5,195 bases of DNA, from NCBI GenBank assembly GCA_052389755.1, contig JBQTHP010000106.1, positions 1-5,195 of the forward strand. The letters run 5' to 3'. Positions within the stretch are counted from its first letter, which is position 1. The number at the start of each line of letters is the position of its first letter. The DNA comes from JBQTHP01 sp052389755. GTDB lineage: Bacteria > Pseudomonadota > Gammaproteobacteria > Steroidobacterales > Steroidobacteraceae. The position numbers and the translations under genes are program-made. A model generated the notes under the pieces. That model was not told where the DNA came from and did not search any database. It saw only the letters and a list, made by a program, of their open reading frames with translations. Below, piece after piece: positions 1 to 5,195 of this stretch.

Positions 1-123
1 GAGCCCCGCGACGCCTGCGCCGATGACACACACGTCGGTGTCGATGCTCGAAGCGAGTGGCGCGAACTTCGGGACCGGCGTATCCATCCAGACCGAGTGC
101 TCTGCAAGCTGCTTGGCAGTCAT
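1..123 (-). CDS. FAD-dependent oxidoreductase, N-terminal fragment (runs off window)
   Basis: Only the first 41 codons lie in the window; the gene continues past position 1. The peptide starts MTAKQLAEHSVWMDTP and reaches DVCVIGAGVAGL (residues 30-41), a beta strand followed by the GxGxxG dinucleotide-binding loop that opens a Rossmann fold of the DAO/FAD oxidoreductase type. The leader (S-W-M-x-T-P, then F-x-P-L about ten residues before the fold) resembles FAD oxidoreductases that often carry a C-terminal Rieske domain; that domain would lie outside the window, so this is inference. The ATG at 121-123 is chosen because AAGGAG (plus positions 131-136) sits 7 nt upstream. It is transcribed away from the dehydrogenase remnant to its right. 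The substrate cannot be deduced. Confidence 0.8.
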   Translation of the reverse strand, partial: MTAKQLAEHSVWMDTPVPKFAPLASSIDTDVCVIGAGVAGL

Positions 124-164
124 TGCACTTCTCCTTGAGCTCGCTCGCGCGAAGAGATCGCTAC

Positions 165-193
165 ACGATAGTCCCAGGCGGCCTGCGAACCAA
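165..193 (-). promoter_or_regulatory. possible sigma70-like promoter for the FAD oxidoreductase gene
   Basis: On the minus strand a TTGGTT hexamer (188-193) is separated by 17 nt from TATCGT (165-170). The match to TTGACA is only partial and to TATAAT 4 of 6, but the spacing is ideal, and transcription would start about 35 nt before the ATG at 123. In GC-rich DNA such matches arise by chance, so this is a weak candidate. Confidence 0.22.
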
Positions 194-241
194 GCTTTAT
201 CGCGGTCGGTACGCATTCGGCTCCGGCCCGAAAAATGCTTG

Positions 242-513
242 GCGAGGAGCCATGAACAGCCGGACATACAGGTCGGACCTGACCCGAAACTGCCGCCTCC
301 CGCCAGGACGTTGATCCCGACGGTGCACATCGCCCCGGCCACCGGGTGGCCCGAGGGAGCGAAGCCGGTCGCAGCCGAAGACCGCAGCGCCGCCCAGGCC
401 CGGGCGAAGCGCAGGCAAGACCCGTCGGCGTTGCGCTCGACAAGCGCGGCGCGCTCCTCGTGGCGGACGACGTCGGCAATCGCGTCTGGCGCGTCACGCG
501 CGCGGGTTCCTAG
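242..513 (+). pseudogene. remnant of PQQ-dependent sugar (sorbosone-type) dehydrogenase, internally deleted
   Basis: Two pieces of one protein family lie in different plus-strand frames. In frame 2 (about 242-376) the translation includes GPDPKLPPP, then LIPTVHIAPATGWPEGAKPV, which resembles the conserved region just after the export signal in sorbosone dehydrogenase-family beta-propellers. In frame 1 (about 403-510, stop TAG 511-513) it reads GEAQARPVGVALDKRGALL and then VADDVGNRVWRVT, which resembles the family C-terminus (last propeller blade and closing strand). About 26 bp separate the two pieces. The family is usually about 400-450 residues, so most of the propeller, including the catalytic and PQQ-binding centre, is missing, and the frame is shifted. 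No clear start codon, signal peptide or ribosome binding site is seen upstream of 242. The stop lies within the 3' end of the convergent permease gene. The family call comes from recalled motifs, not a search. It accounts for most of the 370 bp between the flanking genes. Confidence 0.68.
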
Positions 514-1294
514 CGGGCTCGCCGTGCGCGCGCGCATTTCGCGTGAGACCACCAGCGAGGTGGACGATCAACCCGATCGCCGCCATGGCCCAGACGATCA
601 CAGGGCTCGACGGCAGGTCGGTGATCACCGACGCCGCGAGGCCGACAACGTAGCTCGCCACCGCCAGCAAATATCCGACCAGGAGCTGCCGGTTTGCCGC
701 TAGCCGATACGTCGCGACCGCCGGAACAATGAGCGTCGTGAACACCAGATACACGCCGAGGAGCTGCACAGCCGCGGTGACCATCAGAGCAAACAGCACG
801 TAGAAGCCGGTGCGGCCGATACGCTCACGCCATATGAACCAGACGACGGCGAAAATGCCCGTCAGCACGGCGGTGCGCACCAGGTGATCCGTGGTCACCC
901 ACAGGATCTGGCCGGCGAGCAGCTCCTTCAGATTCTCGCCGCCGTGCGGATCGTTCGCGATCAGCAGAATCTGCGCAGTGGACGCCAGCACGAACAGGAT
1001 GCCGATCAGTGCCTCCTGGGCCTCGGGTCGCTTGCGTTCCGTCCACGTGAGCAGCAGCGCGCCGGAGAGCGCGGCTGCAACGGCAGCGGCCTGCGTCGTC
1101 CAGCCTTCGATGGGAAGCCCGAAGCGGTTCGCGGCGATCACGCCCAAACCAGCCACTTGCGCGATCGCCAGATCGATGAAGACGATGCCGCGCGCGAGCA
1201 CCTGTTGACCGAGCGGCACGTGCGAGACCACGACCAGAACGCCGGCGATCAACGCCGGCCACAGGATGTTCACATCCGTGGAGAACAGATTCAT
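494..1294 (-). CDS. metal (probably zinc) ABC transporter permease, ZnuB/ABC-3 family
   Basis: This 266-residue integral membrane protein would form the inner-membrane channel of a metal-ion ABC importer, as a dimer with a cytoplasmic ATPase. It has about seven to eight hydrophobic segments, for example residues 12-34, 36-55, 68-84 and 96-113, and a long hydrophobic C-terminal half. Hallmarks of the ABC-3 family include GIVFIDLAIAQVAGLG near residue 36 and the strand LLGVYLVFTTLIVPAVAT in the second half. Its length is normal for the family. The start ATG overlaps the TGA of the binding-protein gene by 4 bp (ATGA at 1291-1294), and no strong Shine-Dalgarno precedes it, so translation is probably coupled. 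Its 3' end overlaps the stop of the convergent dehydrogenase remnant by 20 bp. Metal specificity is inferred from the family and neighbour; manganese or iron cannot be excluded. No ATPase gene follows it. Confidence 0.92.
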   Translation of the reverse strand: MNLFSTDVNILWPALIAGVLVVVSHVPLGQQVLARGIVFIDLAIAQVAGLGVIAANRFGLPIEGWTTQAAAVAAALSGALLLTWTERKRPEAQEALIGILFVLASTAQILLIANDPHGGENLKELLAGQILWVTTDHLVRTAVLTGIFAVVWFIWRERIGRTGFYVLFALMVTAAVQLLGVYLVFTTLIVPAVATYRLAANRQLLVGYLLAVASYVVGLAASVITDLPSSPVIVWAMAAIGLIVHLAGGLTRNARAHGEPARNPRA

Positions 1295-2196
1295 CTGGCC
1301 ACCGCGAGCAGTCGATCGATGGTGTCATCGAAGAGACCGAACAGGTTCTTCGCTTGGGGCGTCCCTCCGACGGAGAACGGCAACAGCACGACGGGTGCGT
1401 GAATCCGCTGCGAAAGCCAGTTCGGCGCCTTCGGATCGTTGTACGCGTTGCGCAGGATCATCCGCGGCGGCGATGCCGCGAGTTTCATCACGAGTTGACC
1501 GAGATAGCCCGCGCTCGGCGGTACGCCGGGCTTCGGTTCGATCGCGGCCACTTCCTCGAGCCCGAGCCAGTGCACGAGATACGCCTGATCCCGATGGATC
1601 ACGACTATGGGCACGCCCTTGAGCGGCGCGGCCTTGCTCTGCCATCGCGCGATCGACTCTTGCCACCGGGCGTCGAAGTCGCGAGCGCGTTGGGCGTAAA
1701 AATCTCCATTGCGCGGATCGAGCGTCGCGAGCCGGGCAGCGAGCGCCTTGGCGACGATTGCGATGTTGCGTGGATCGAGGTGGATGTGGGGATTGCCCTG
1801 CGGATGAATATCGCCCAGCGAGCGATCCAGTCGTGAAGGCACCTCGAGCAGAGGGACCTGTGCAGCGGCCTCGAAGTACCCCGGCACGCCCGGCTGGATA
1901 CGTGCGTTGCCGGACTCCTGTACGAGAACCGGCAACCACCCCACTTCGAGCTCGGCCCCCGTCGCGATGACGAGATCGGCGTTGCGTGCACGCGCGATGA
2001 GGCTGGGCCGCGCTTCGACGCGATGTACGTCCTGCAGCGCGCTGGTCGCCACGTAGACGTTGACGCGGTCGCCCCCAAGCTCGGTCGCGAGTACGCCCCA
2101 GTCCGCGGTCGTCGCGAGGATTCTGAGCGCAGCCTGCGCGGGCAAGGCGATCGTGAGAAACAGCAGCGCGAGCACGCTGCGAATGAACAGCAACAT
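1291..2196 (-). CDS. periplasmic metal-binding protein of ABC transporter, ZnuA/TroA-like
   Basis: This 301-residue solute-binding protein would capture a divalent metal in the periplasm and deliver it to the permease encoded just downstream. A signal peptide covers residues 1-22 (hydrophobic core LALLFLTIALP, likely cleavage after AQA). Three His at the positions expected for cluster A-I metal receptors are visible: H58 in QDVHRVEARPS, H137 (or H139) in GNPHIHLDP, and H201 in VIHRDQAY. The fourth, normally acidic, ligand is less clear; D254 in AYNDPKAP is the nearest candidate. EPKPGVPPS (220-228) and the C-terminal LLPFSVGG followed by LFGLFDDTIDRLL resemble a ZnuA-like subgroup. The His-rich loop of enterobacterial ZnuA is absent. 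The ATG is supported by AGGAGC (plus 2205-2210) 8 nt upstream, which overlaps the stop codon of the preceding porin gene. Zinc is the best guess for the metal. Confidence 0.9.
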   Translation of the reverse strand: MLLFIRSVLALLFLTIALPAQAALRILATTADWGVLATELGGDRVNVYVATSALQDVHRVEARPSLIARARNADLVIATGAELEVGWLPVLVQESGNARIQPGVPGYFEAAAQVPLLEVPSRLDRSLGDIHPQGNPHIHLDPRNIAIVAKALAARLATLDPRNGDFYAQRARDFDARWQESIARWQSKAAPLKGVPIVVIHRDQAYLVHWLGLEEVAAIEPKPGVPPSAGYLGQLVMKLAASPPRMILRNAYNDPKAPNWLSQRIHAPVVLLPFSVGGTPQAKNLFGLFDDTIDRLLAVAR

Positions 2197-2208
2197 GACG
2201 GTGTGCTC

Positions 2209-3603
2209 CTAGAACTTGTGGGCGGCGTGGGCGCCGATGCCGAACAGGTACTGCAGCAGGAAGTGGCGGTCGCGATCGCCGGCGTCCCGCGCGTTGTCCC
2301 AGGCGTACTGCGCACGGAGACGCGAGAACTCGCTCGGGCTCCAGTCGACCATCACGCTAGTTCGATCCGGTTCCCCGCGAAGCAGCCCCGGGAACGCCTC
2401 AAGCGGCAGCGCACCGGAGCTGACCAGGCCGATCTCTGGCGTTCCCGAATCGAGTGCGTCGTAGCGCGCACCGACCCGCCATCGCGGCCGGAACTGATAC
2501 ACGCTCTGCACGTACCAGCCGGACTGTTCGCTGTGAAACACATCGCTCAGGCCGAGCGTGTCCACGTCGAAGGTCAGATCGCCGTCCTCCTTGCGCCGCA
2601 TGTATTCGCCCTGCACTTTGAGTTGGCGACCCGCGGTATTGCCGTACGGCGTCCATTTCAAGATCGCATCGACGACCCACGTGCGCGACTTGCCCGCGAA
2701 TGAATTGACTACCGGGTCGCCCAGATCGTCGACGTCTTCGAACGAACGATCGTCGGTGCGCAGATCGAGCCACGATGCGCCGGCGCGCCAGCTCGTCGAA
2801 TCGCCGACGTCGCCGCCCACGTGCCCAAAGAACGTGGCGCCGTTCAGGCCGTTGCGATTGCGGCGCGTGCCGGGAAACGCCTGGCCGTTGCCGCTCTCGG
2901 CACCCAGCTCGATGAACAGATCGGTGGGGGCGAGCCACTTGAGCTGCATGCCGTCCTCCCCGTACTGGCCGCCGAAGAGCGCCTGATAGACGAGCGGCTG
3001 ATCGATGAAGTCCCAGGCATGCGCGTGCATTTGGTTCAGATAGCCGAGCTGAGAAAAGAAGCGTCCGCCTTTGAGAGAGAGGCCGGAAGGCAGCGCAAGC
3101 GTCCTGAAGTACGCCTCTTCCACGCCGATCTCGTTCTCGCCCGCGATGGCAGCGGTCAGAATGGCCGAAAAATACGGATCGACGTTCGCACCGACCGTCA
3201 GCTCCGACTCCCCCAGACTGAAGCTGCGCTCGCCCGGTCCGATCTCGCCGCCGCTCGGTATGAAACCCGCGATCCGCCAGCTTTCCGGATCCTCCGACGC
3301 GTTGACGTAGTTACCCGCGAGAATCAGGGAGATCGCGGGATTGAATGCCGAGGCCGCGCTGCGCGAGCTTGCTTGCGGTTGAGCGGGCGGAGCGGCCTGC
3401 GCTGGCATCGTGGCCGCCATCTCGGCGCCCGCTTCCAGTTGCGTGATGCGCCCTTCGAGCGCGGCGACACGGGTTGCATAGTCAGCTTGTAGCTTCTGCA
3501 GCTCCGCGCGCAGCGCCGCGATGTCGTCCGCGGCTTCACCTACGGCAGGCAGTCCGATGCATGCAAGCGCCATGAGCGCCGCAACGGGCTTGAAACTCGT
3601 CAT
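2209..3603 (-). CDS. outer-membrane beta-barrel porin-like protein with N-terminal coiled coil
   Basis: The protein has 464 residues. Residues 1-24 form a signal peptide ending in VGEA. Residues 26-57 show heptad-like spacing (DIAALRAELQKLQ, then VAALEGRITQLE) and probably form a short periplasmic coiled coil. A Pro/Ala/Gln linker spans about 63-85. The rest alternates polar and aromatic residues in strands separated by Gly/Asp-rich turns and ends in HKF, with the C-terminal Phe typical of proteins inserted by the BAM complex. The architecture resembles OprO/OprP-like and related porins. Because it lies 12 bp upstream of the metal-binding protein gene, it probably admits metal or a metal complex across the outer membrane; this role is inferred. 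The start at 3603 is preferred over TTG at 3627 because GAGGAGGA (plus 3611-3618) lies 7 nt before the ATG and the signal peptide then begins at residue 1. No plug domain or TonB box was seen. Confidence 0.85.
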   Translation of the reverse strand: MTSFKPVAALMALACIGLPAVGEAADDIAALRAELQKLQADYATRVAALEGRITQLEAGAEMAATMPAQAAPPAQPQASSRSAASAFNPAISLILAGNYVNASEDPESWRIAGFIPSGGEIGPGERSFSLGESELTVGANVDPYFSAILTAAIAGENEIGVEEAYFRTLALPSGLSLKGGRFFSQLGYLNQMHAHAWDFIDQPLVYQALFGGQYGEDGMQLKWLAPTDLFIELGAESGNGQAFPGTRRNRNGLNGATFFGHVGGDVGDSTSWRAGASWLDLRTDDRSFEDVDDLGDPVVNSFAGKSRTWVVDAILKWTPYGNTAGRQLKVQGEYMRRKEDGDLTFDVDTLGLSDVFHSEQSGWYVQSVYQFRPRWRVGARYDALDSGTPEIGLVSSGALPLEAFPGLLRGEPDRTSVMVDWSPSEFSRLRAQYAWDNARDAGDRDRHFLLQYLFGIGAHAAHKF

Positions 3604-3610
3604 GGAACAG

Positions 3611-3618
3611 TCCTCCTC
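3611..3618 (-). promoter_or_regulatory. strong Shine-Dalgarno of the porin-like gene
   Basis: On the minus strand GAGGAGGA lies 7 nt before the ATG at 3601-3603. It decides the start: the in-frame TTG at 3627 would place this motif inside the coding sequence and put eight charged or polar residues in front of the signal peptide. Confidence 0.8.
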
Positions 3619-3635
3619 TCGCGTCAATGCACACG

Positions 3636-3652
3636 GCCGCGGCGATCGCGGC
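3636..3652. repeat. GC-only hairpin between the small Cys/His gene and the porin gene
   Basis: GCCGCG (3636-3641) and CGCGGC (3647-3652) are perfect inverted arms around a 5 nt loop. The hairpin sits in the 65 bp gap ahead of the porin gene. No U-tract follows on either strand, so it is not a standard rho-independent terminator. It could set differential expression between the two genes, or be chance in GC-rich DNA. Confidence 0.3.
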
Positions 3653-3668
3653 GCGCGAAGTCATCGGC

Positions 3669-3983
3669 CTAGAGAGAAGGAGGCGGTGCGCGAGGCTGGA
3701 ATGCGCGGCAGTGACGCCGCGGAGGAGCCGAGAGGCAGTCGGCGCGGGTGATCGGCTCGACGTCCCCGCGCGGGATCAACAGGACGTGGTCCGAACCGCC
3801 GGCCACGGTGAGCAGCGGGGCGAAACACAGACACTCGCTGCAAAGCTGGGTACTCGGCGCGCCCGCGAGATCAGTGAAGCGATGCGAATGCGCATGAGCC
3901 TGCGCGGCGCTTTGCGCGACGAGCAGCGCCAGCGCGAGAAGCACGCGGGCGATCAGCGGACTATTGCGGCGTCTGAACATCAC
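3669..3983 (-). CDS. small exported Cys/His-containing protein, DUF2946-like
   Basis: This 104-residue protein has an N-terminal basic and hydrophobic stretch (residues 4-29, RRRNSPLIARVLLALALLVA, likely cleavage after AQA). It is followed at once by a His cluster, HAHSH (30-34). Further on are C48, C51 and C53 in LCSECLCF, then C83 and C92, and the end RAPPPSL. A short exported protein with His near the mature N-terminus, a CxxC in the middle and a C-terminal R-A-P-P motif is typical of the DUF2946 type often found near metal-transport genes; the family assignment is from memory of such motifs. A role in periplasmic metal binding or trafficking is inferred. The start could be GTG 3983 (AGGA 7 nt upstream) or ATG 3980 (10 nt). 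It lies 40 bp after the thioredoxin-like gene and 65 bp before the porin gene. Confidence 0.72.
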   Translation of the reverse strand: MMFRRRNSPLIARVLLALALLVAQSAAQAHAHSHRFTDLAGAPSTQLCSECLCFAPLLTVAGGSDHVLLIPRGDVEPITRADCLSAPPRRHCRAFQPRAPPPSL

Positions 3984-4023
3984 GGTGGCATCCTACCGCG
4001 TTCCGGACGTATTTCGCATTCGC

Positions 4024-4602
4024 TTACGCCCACTGCGGCTCGTTACCGTCCCGCCACTTGATACTGCATCCCGCGCTCGGGGTCTGCTTCGCCGAGACTG
4101 CGTGTCCTGCGAGCACTGCATCCACAGCCGCGCGCAGGTCCGAACCCGTGACCGCCAGTCTGCTTCCCGGGCGGCTGCCATCGAACTGCCCGCGGTAGAC
4201 GAGCCGTCGTTCGCGATCGAAGAGAAAGAAATCCGGCGTGCAGATGGCCTCGTAGGCCTTCGCGACCGTCTGCGACTCGTCGTACAGATACGGAAAGGTA
4301 AAGCCGCGTTCGCGCGCGATCTGGGCCATGCGCACCGGCGCATCCTCCGGATAGTCTTGCGGATCGTTCGAGCTGATCGCCGCCACCGCCAGTCCGCGCG
4401 GCCCGCACTCGCGAGCGAAGGCCACGAATCCGTCCAGAATGTGCTTCACGTACGGACAGTGATTGCAGATGAAGGCGATCAGCAGTGCCTGCGAAGCCGC
4501 GAATTCCACAGGTGCAACGGTCCGACCCGTTACCGCATCCTGCAGCGCGAACTCGGGAAGCGCGGTTCCAAGTGCGAGCATTCGGGACGTCTTCAGCGCC
4601 AT
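4024..4602 (-). CDS. thioredoxin-fold protein of the AhpC/TSA peroxiredoxin-like (PRX_like1) type
   Basis: This 192-residue, probably cytoplasmic, protein has no signal peptide. The redoxin fold is visible: LGTALPEFAL (residues 11-20), the strand ALLIAFICNHCPYVKHI with an active-site C46-N-H-C49 pair, AISSND (75-80), FPYLYDESQ (103-111), and the TPDFFLFD segment with the expected cis-Pro at 123. The tail holds PSAGCSIKW with C179, a motif seen in this peroxiredoxin-like subfamily. Members are annotated as thioredoxin family or redoxin proteins and presumably reduce thiols or peroxides; the substrate is unknown. The ATG directly abuts the TAG of the RES toxin gene, and GGAGGA (plus 4611-4616) inside that gene lies 8 nt upstream, so it can be translated independently from the same transcript. 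Extra cysteines C66 and C121 are present. Confidence 0.9.
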   Translation of the reverse strand: MALKTSRMLALGTALPEFALQDAVTGRTVAPVEFAASQALLIAFICNHCPYVKHILDGFVAFARECGPRGLAVAAISSNDPQDYPEDAPVRMAQIARERGFTFPYLYDESQTVAKAYEAICTPDFFLFDRERRLVYRGQFDGSRPGSRLAVTGSDLRAAVDAVLAGHAVSAKQTPSAGCSIKWRDGNEPQWA

Positions 4603-5106
4603 CTACGATTTCCTCCGGCGGAAGGCCAACAGCGCGCGCAATCGTTCGTCCAGGCTCGCAGGATAAGGCTCGCCAACTTCGACCGAACGACTCTGCGCGT
4701 GTTGCGCGTTGATCAGTACGTTGCGCTCAAATGGGGAGAGCACCGACGGCACTATCAGAACGGCCGAACGCCCCTCGTCATACCACTTATCCCCGTAGCT
4801 CCGGCTGGCCGCATACGGCCGAGCGCGATGCCAATCCGGCAATTCCTCGGCCTTCAGCACCTCTCGTGACACCTCGGCCGGAATCGTCAGCTGCACGACG
4901 GTGAGGCGCGGCGGCAGCTCGCCGAGATTGAAGTGAACCAGAGTTTCGAGGACCGCGAGGGAATAGTTTTCAGCCGCATGAACGACATACCGGCCTGGAT
5001 GCGTCCAGCGACTTCCCCAGCGGAACGCGCCGCTAGCGTCGAAGGCCGGCACGTCACCGCGAGCGATACGGTAGGCGGCGAACGCACTCTCAAACCGGGA
5101 GGCCAT
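4603..5106 (-). CDS. RES-domain toxin (probable NAD+-degrading enzyme)
   Basis: The 167-residue protein is a single RES domain of usual length. The family name residues are visible: R33 in GSRWTHPGR, E54 in AVLETLVHFN, and S121 in LIVPSVLSP, followed by FERNVLINAQHAQS, the equivalent of the common N-x-L-x-N-P-x-H segment, here with Ala-Gln instead of Pro-x. Characterised RES toxins such as MbcT deplete NAD+ by phosphorolysis or hydrolysis and arrest growth unless bound by a Xre/MbcA-type antitoxin. That activity is expected here by homology, not shown. The start ATG (5104-5106) lies inside the 3' end of the antitoxin gene (17 bp overlap), the usual antitoxin-first order. No strong Shine-Dalgarno precedes it, which suggests translational coupling. 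Confidence 0.88.
   Translation of the reverse strand: MASRFESAFAAYRIARGDVPAFDASGAFRWGSRWTHPGRYVVHAAENYSLAVLETLVHFNLGELPPRLTVVQLTIPAEVSREVLKAEELPDWHRARPYAASRSYGDKWYDEGRSAVLIVPSVLSPFERNVLINAQHAQSRSVEVGEPYPASLDERLRALLAFRRRKS
4611..4616 (-). promoter_or_regulatory. Shine-Dalgarno of the thioredoxin-like gene, inside the RES toxin gene
   Basis: GGAGGA on the minus strand lies 8 nt before the ATG at 4600-4602, within the last codons of the toxin gene. The toxin stop and this start codon abut with no gap, so ribosomes may either re-initiate or enter directly. Confidence 0.7.
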
Positions 5107-5195
5107 GAACGCCGCGCTGCAGGACTTCTTCCACCTCTCGCGCGCCGAGCTCCGTCAAGGCTGCTTCGATCGGCCGCCGACCGCGAAGCTCAGGA
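5090..5195 (-). CDS. Xre/MbcA/ParS-family antitoxin, C-terminal fragment (runs off window)
   Basis: Only the last 34 codons are present, too short for routine gene calling. They begin at 5194 with PELRGRRPIEAALTELGARE and continue VEEVLQRGVHGLPV, with the TGA at 5090-5092. This matches the toxin-binding C-terminal domain (formerly DUF2384) of RES-associated antitoxins, which typically reads P-N-x-x-L-x-G-x-x-P-I, then a G-A-x-x-V-x-x-x-L-x-R-x-x-x-G-x-x helix. The overlap with the RES toxin gene and the antitoxin-first order support the call. The DNA-binding helix-turn-helix part and the promoter, which these antitoxins usually repress, would lie beyond the right edge. Confidence 0.82.
   Translation of the reverse strand, partial: PELRGRRPIEAALTELGAREVEEVLQRGVHGLPV

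Noticed and set aside
120..497. Minus-strand open frames of 125 and 73 codons in the gap between the oxidoreductase and permease genes
   Set aside because: The translations are Arg/Pro/Ser-rich with no domain-like pattern, no ribosome binding site was seen for them, and the plus strand of the same stretch explains the sequence as a dehydrogenase remnant.
23..703. Plus-strand open frame of 226 codons
   Set aside because: It reads through the antisense of the FAD oxidoreductase and permease genes. Only its middle part (about 242-376) resembles a protein family, and the matching C-terminus lies in another frame, so it is not an intact gene.
2023..3492. Long plus-strand open frames opposite the porin-like and metal-binding protein genes
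   Set aside because: They are shadows of the minus-strand coding frames, with no signal peptide, family motif or convincing start.
2223..3603. TonB-dependent receptor identity for the outer-membrane protein
   Set aside because: At 464 residues it is too short, and there is no plug domain or TonB box. A coiled coil followed by a barrel fits a porin-like protein better.
3604..3627. Alternative TTG start at 3627 for the porin-like protein
   Set aside because: It would put a charged peptide (TREEDCS) before the signal sequence and bury the strong GAGGAGGA ribosome binding site inside the coding region.
3604..4023. Possible Zur box or other metal-regulator operator upstream of the metal genes
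   Set aside because: The gaps at 3604-3668 and 3984-4023 contain no A/T-rich palindrome of the GTTATAATATAAC kind. Regulation, if by Zur, would act at a site I cannot identify or outside the window.
3964..4869. Plus-strand open frame of 301 codons
   Set aside because: It is antisense to the thioredoxin-like and RES genes, both of which show clear family motifs. Its own translation is Arg-rich without recognisable motifs, as expected in GC-rich DNA.

Overview
This is a compact, GC-rich bacterial window with almost all genes on the minus strand. Outer-membrane features (a beta-barrel protein ending in Phe) and the protein families present suggest a Gram-negative proteobacterium, probably beta- or gamma-proteobacterial. 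The genus cannot be read from the sequence.

Read in the direction of transcription (right to left), the first two genes form a Xre/MbcA-RES toxin-antitoxin pair. The antitoxin C-terminus (5090-5194, cut by the window edge) overlaps the start of the RES toxin (4603-5106). A thioredoxin/peroxiredoxin-like protein (4024-4602) begins directly after the toxin stop codon, with its Shine-Dalgarno inside the toxin gene. Next come a small exported Cys/His protein resembling DUF2946 (3669-3983), an outer-membrane porin-like protein with an N-terminal coiled coil (2209-3603), a ZnuA/TroA-type metal-binding protein (1291-2196) and a ZnuB-type permease (494-1294). The last three are tightly packed (12 bp gap, then a 4 bp overlap), so they are very likely one metal-uptake operon, with zinc the most likely substrate. 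No ABC ATPase gene is present in the window, so the transporter is incomplete here.

On the left, the permease end runs tail-to-tail into a short plus-strand stretch (about 242-513) that has no intact gene. Read in two frames, it holds the N-terminal and C-terminal ends of a PQQ-dependent sugar (sorbosone-type) dehydrogenase with the middle missing: a decayed, internally deleted remnant. Left of this, a divergent minus-strand gene starts at 123 and leaves the window. It encodes the N-terminus of an FAD-dependent oxidoreductase.

No tRNA, rRNA, CRISPR array, insertion sequence or convincing rho-independent terminator was seen. The points most worth a second look are the dehydrogenase scar, the ATPase-less metal-uptake operon with its outer-membrane and Cys-rich partners, and the close packing of the toxin-antitoxin module onto the redox and metal genes.
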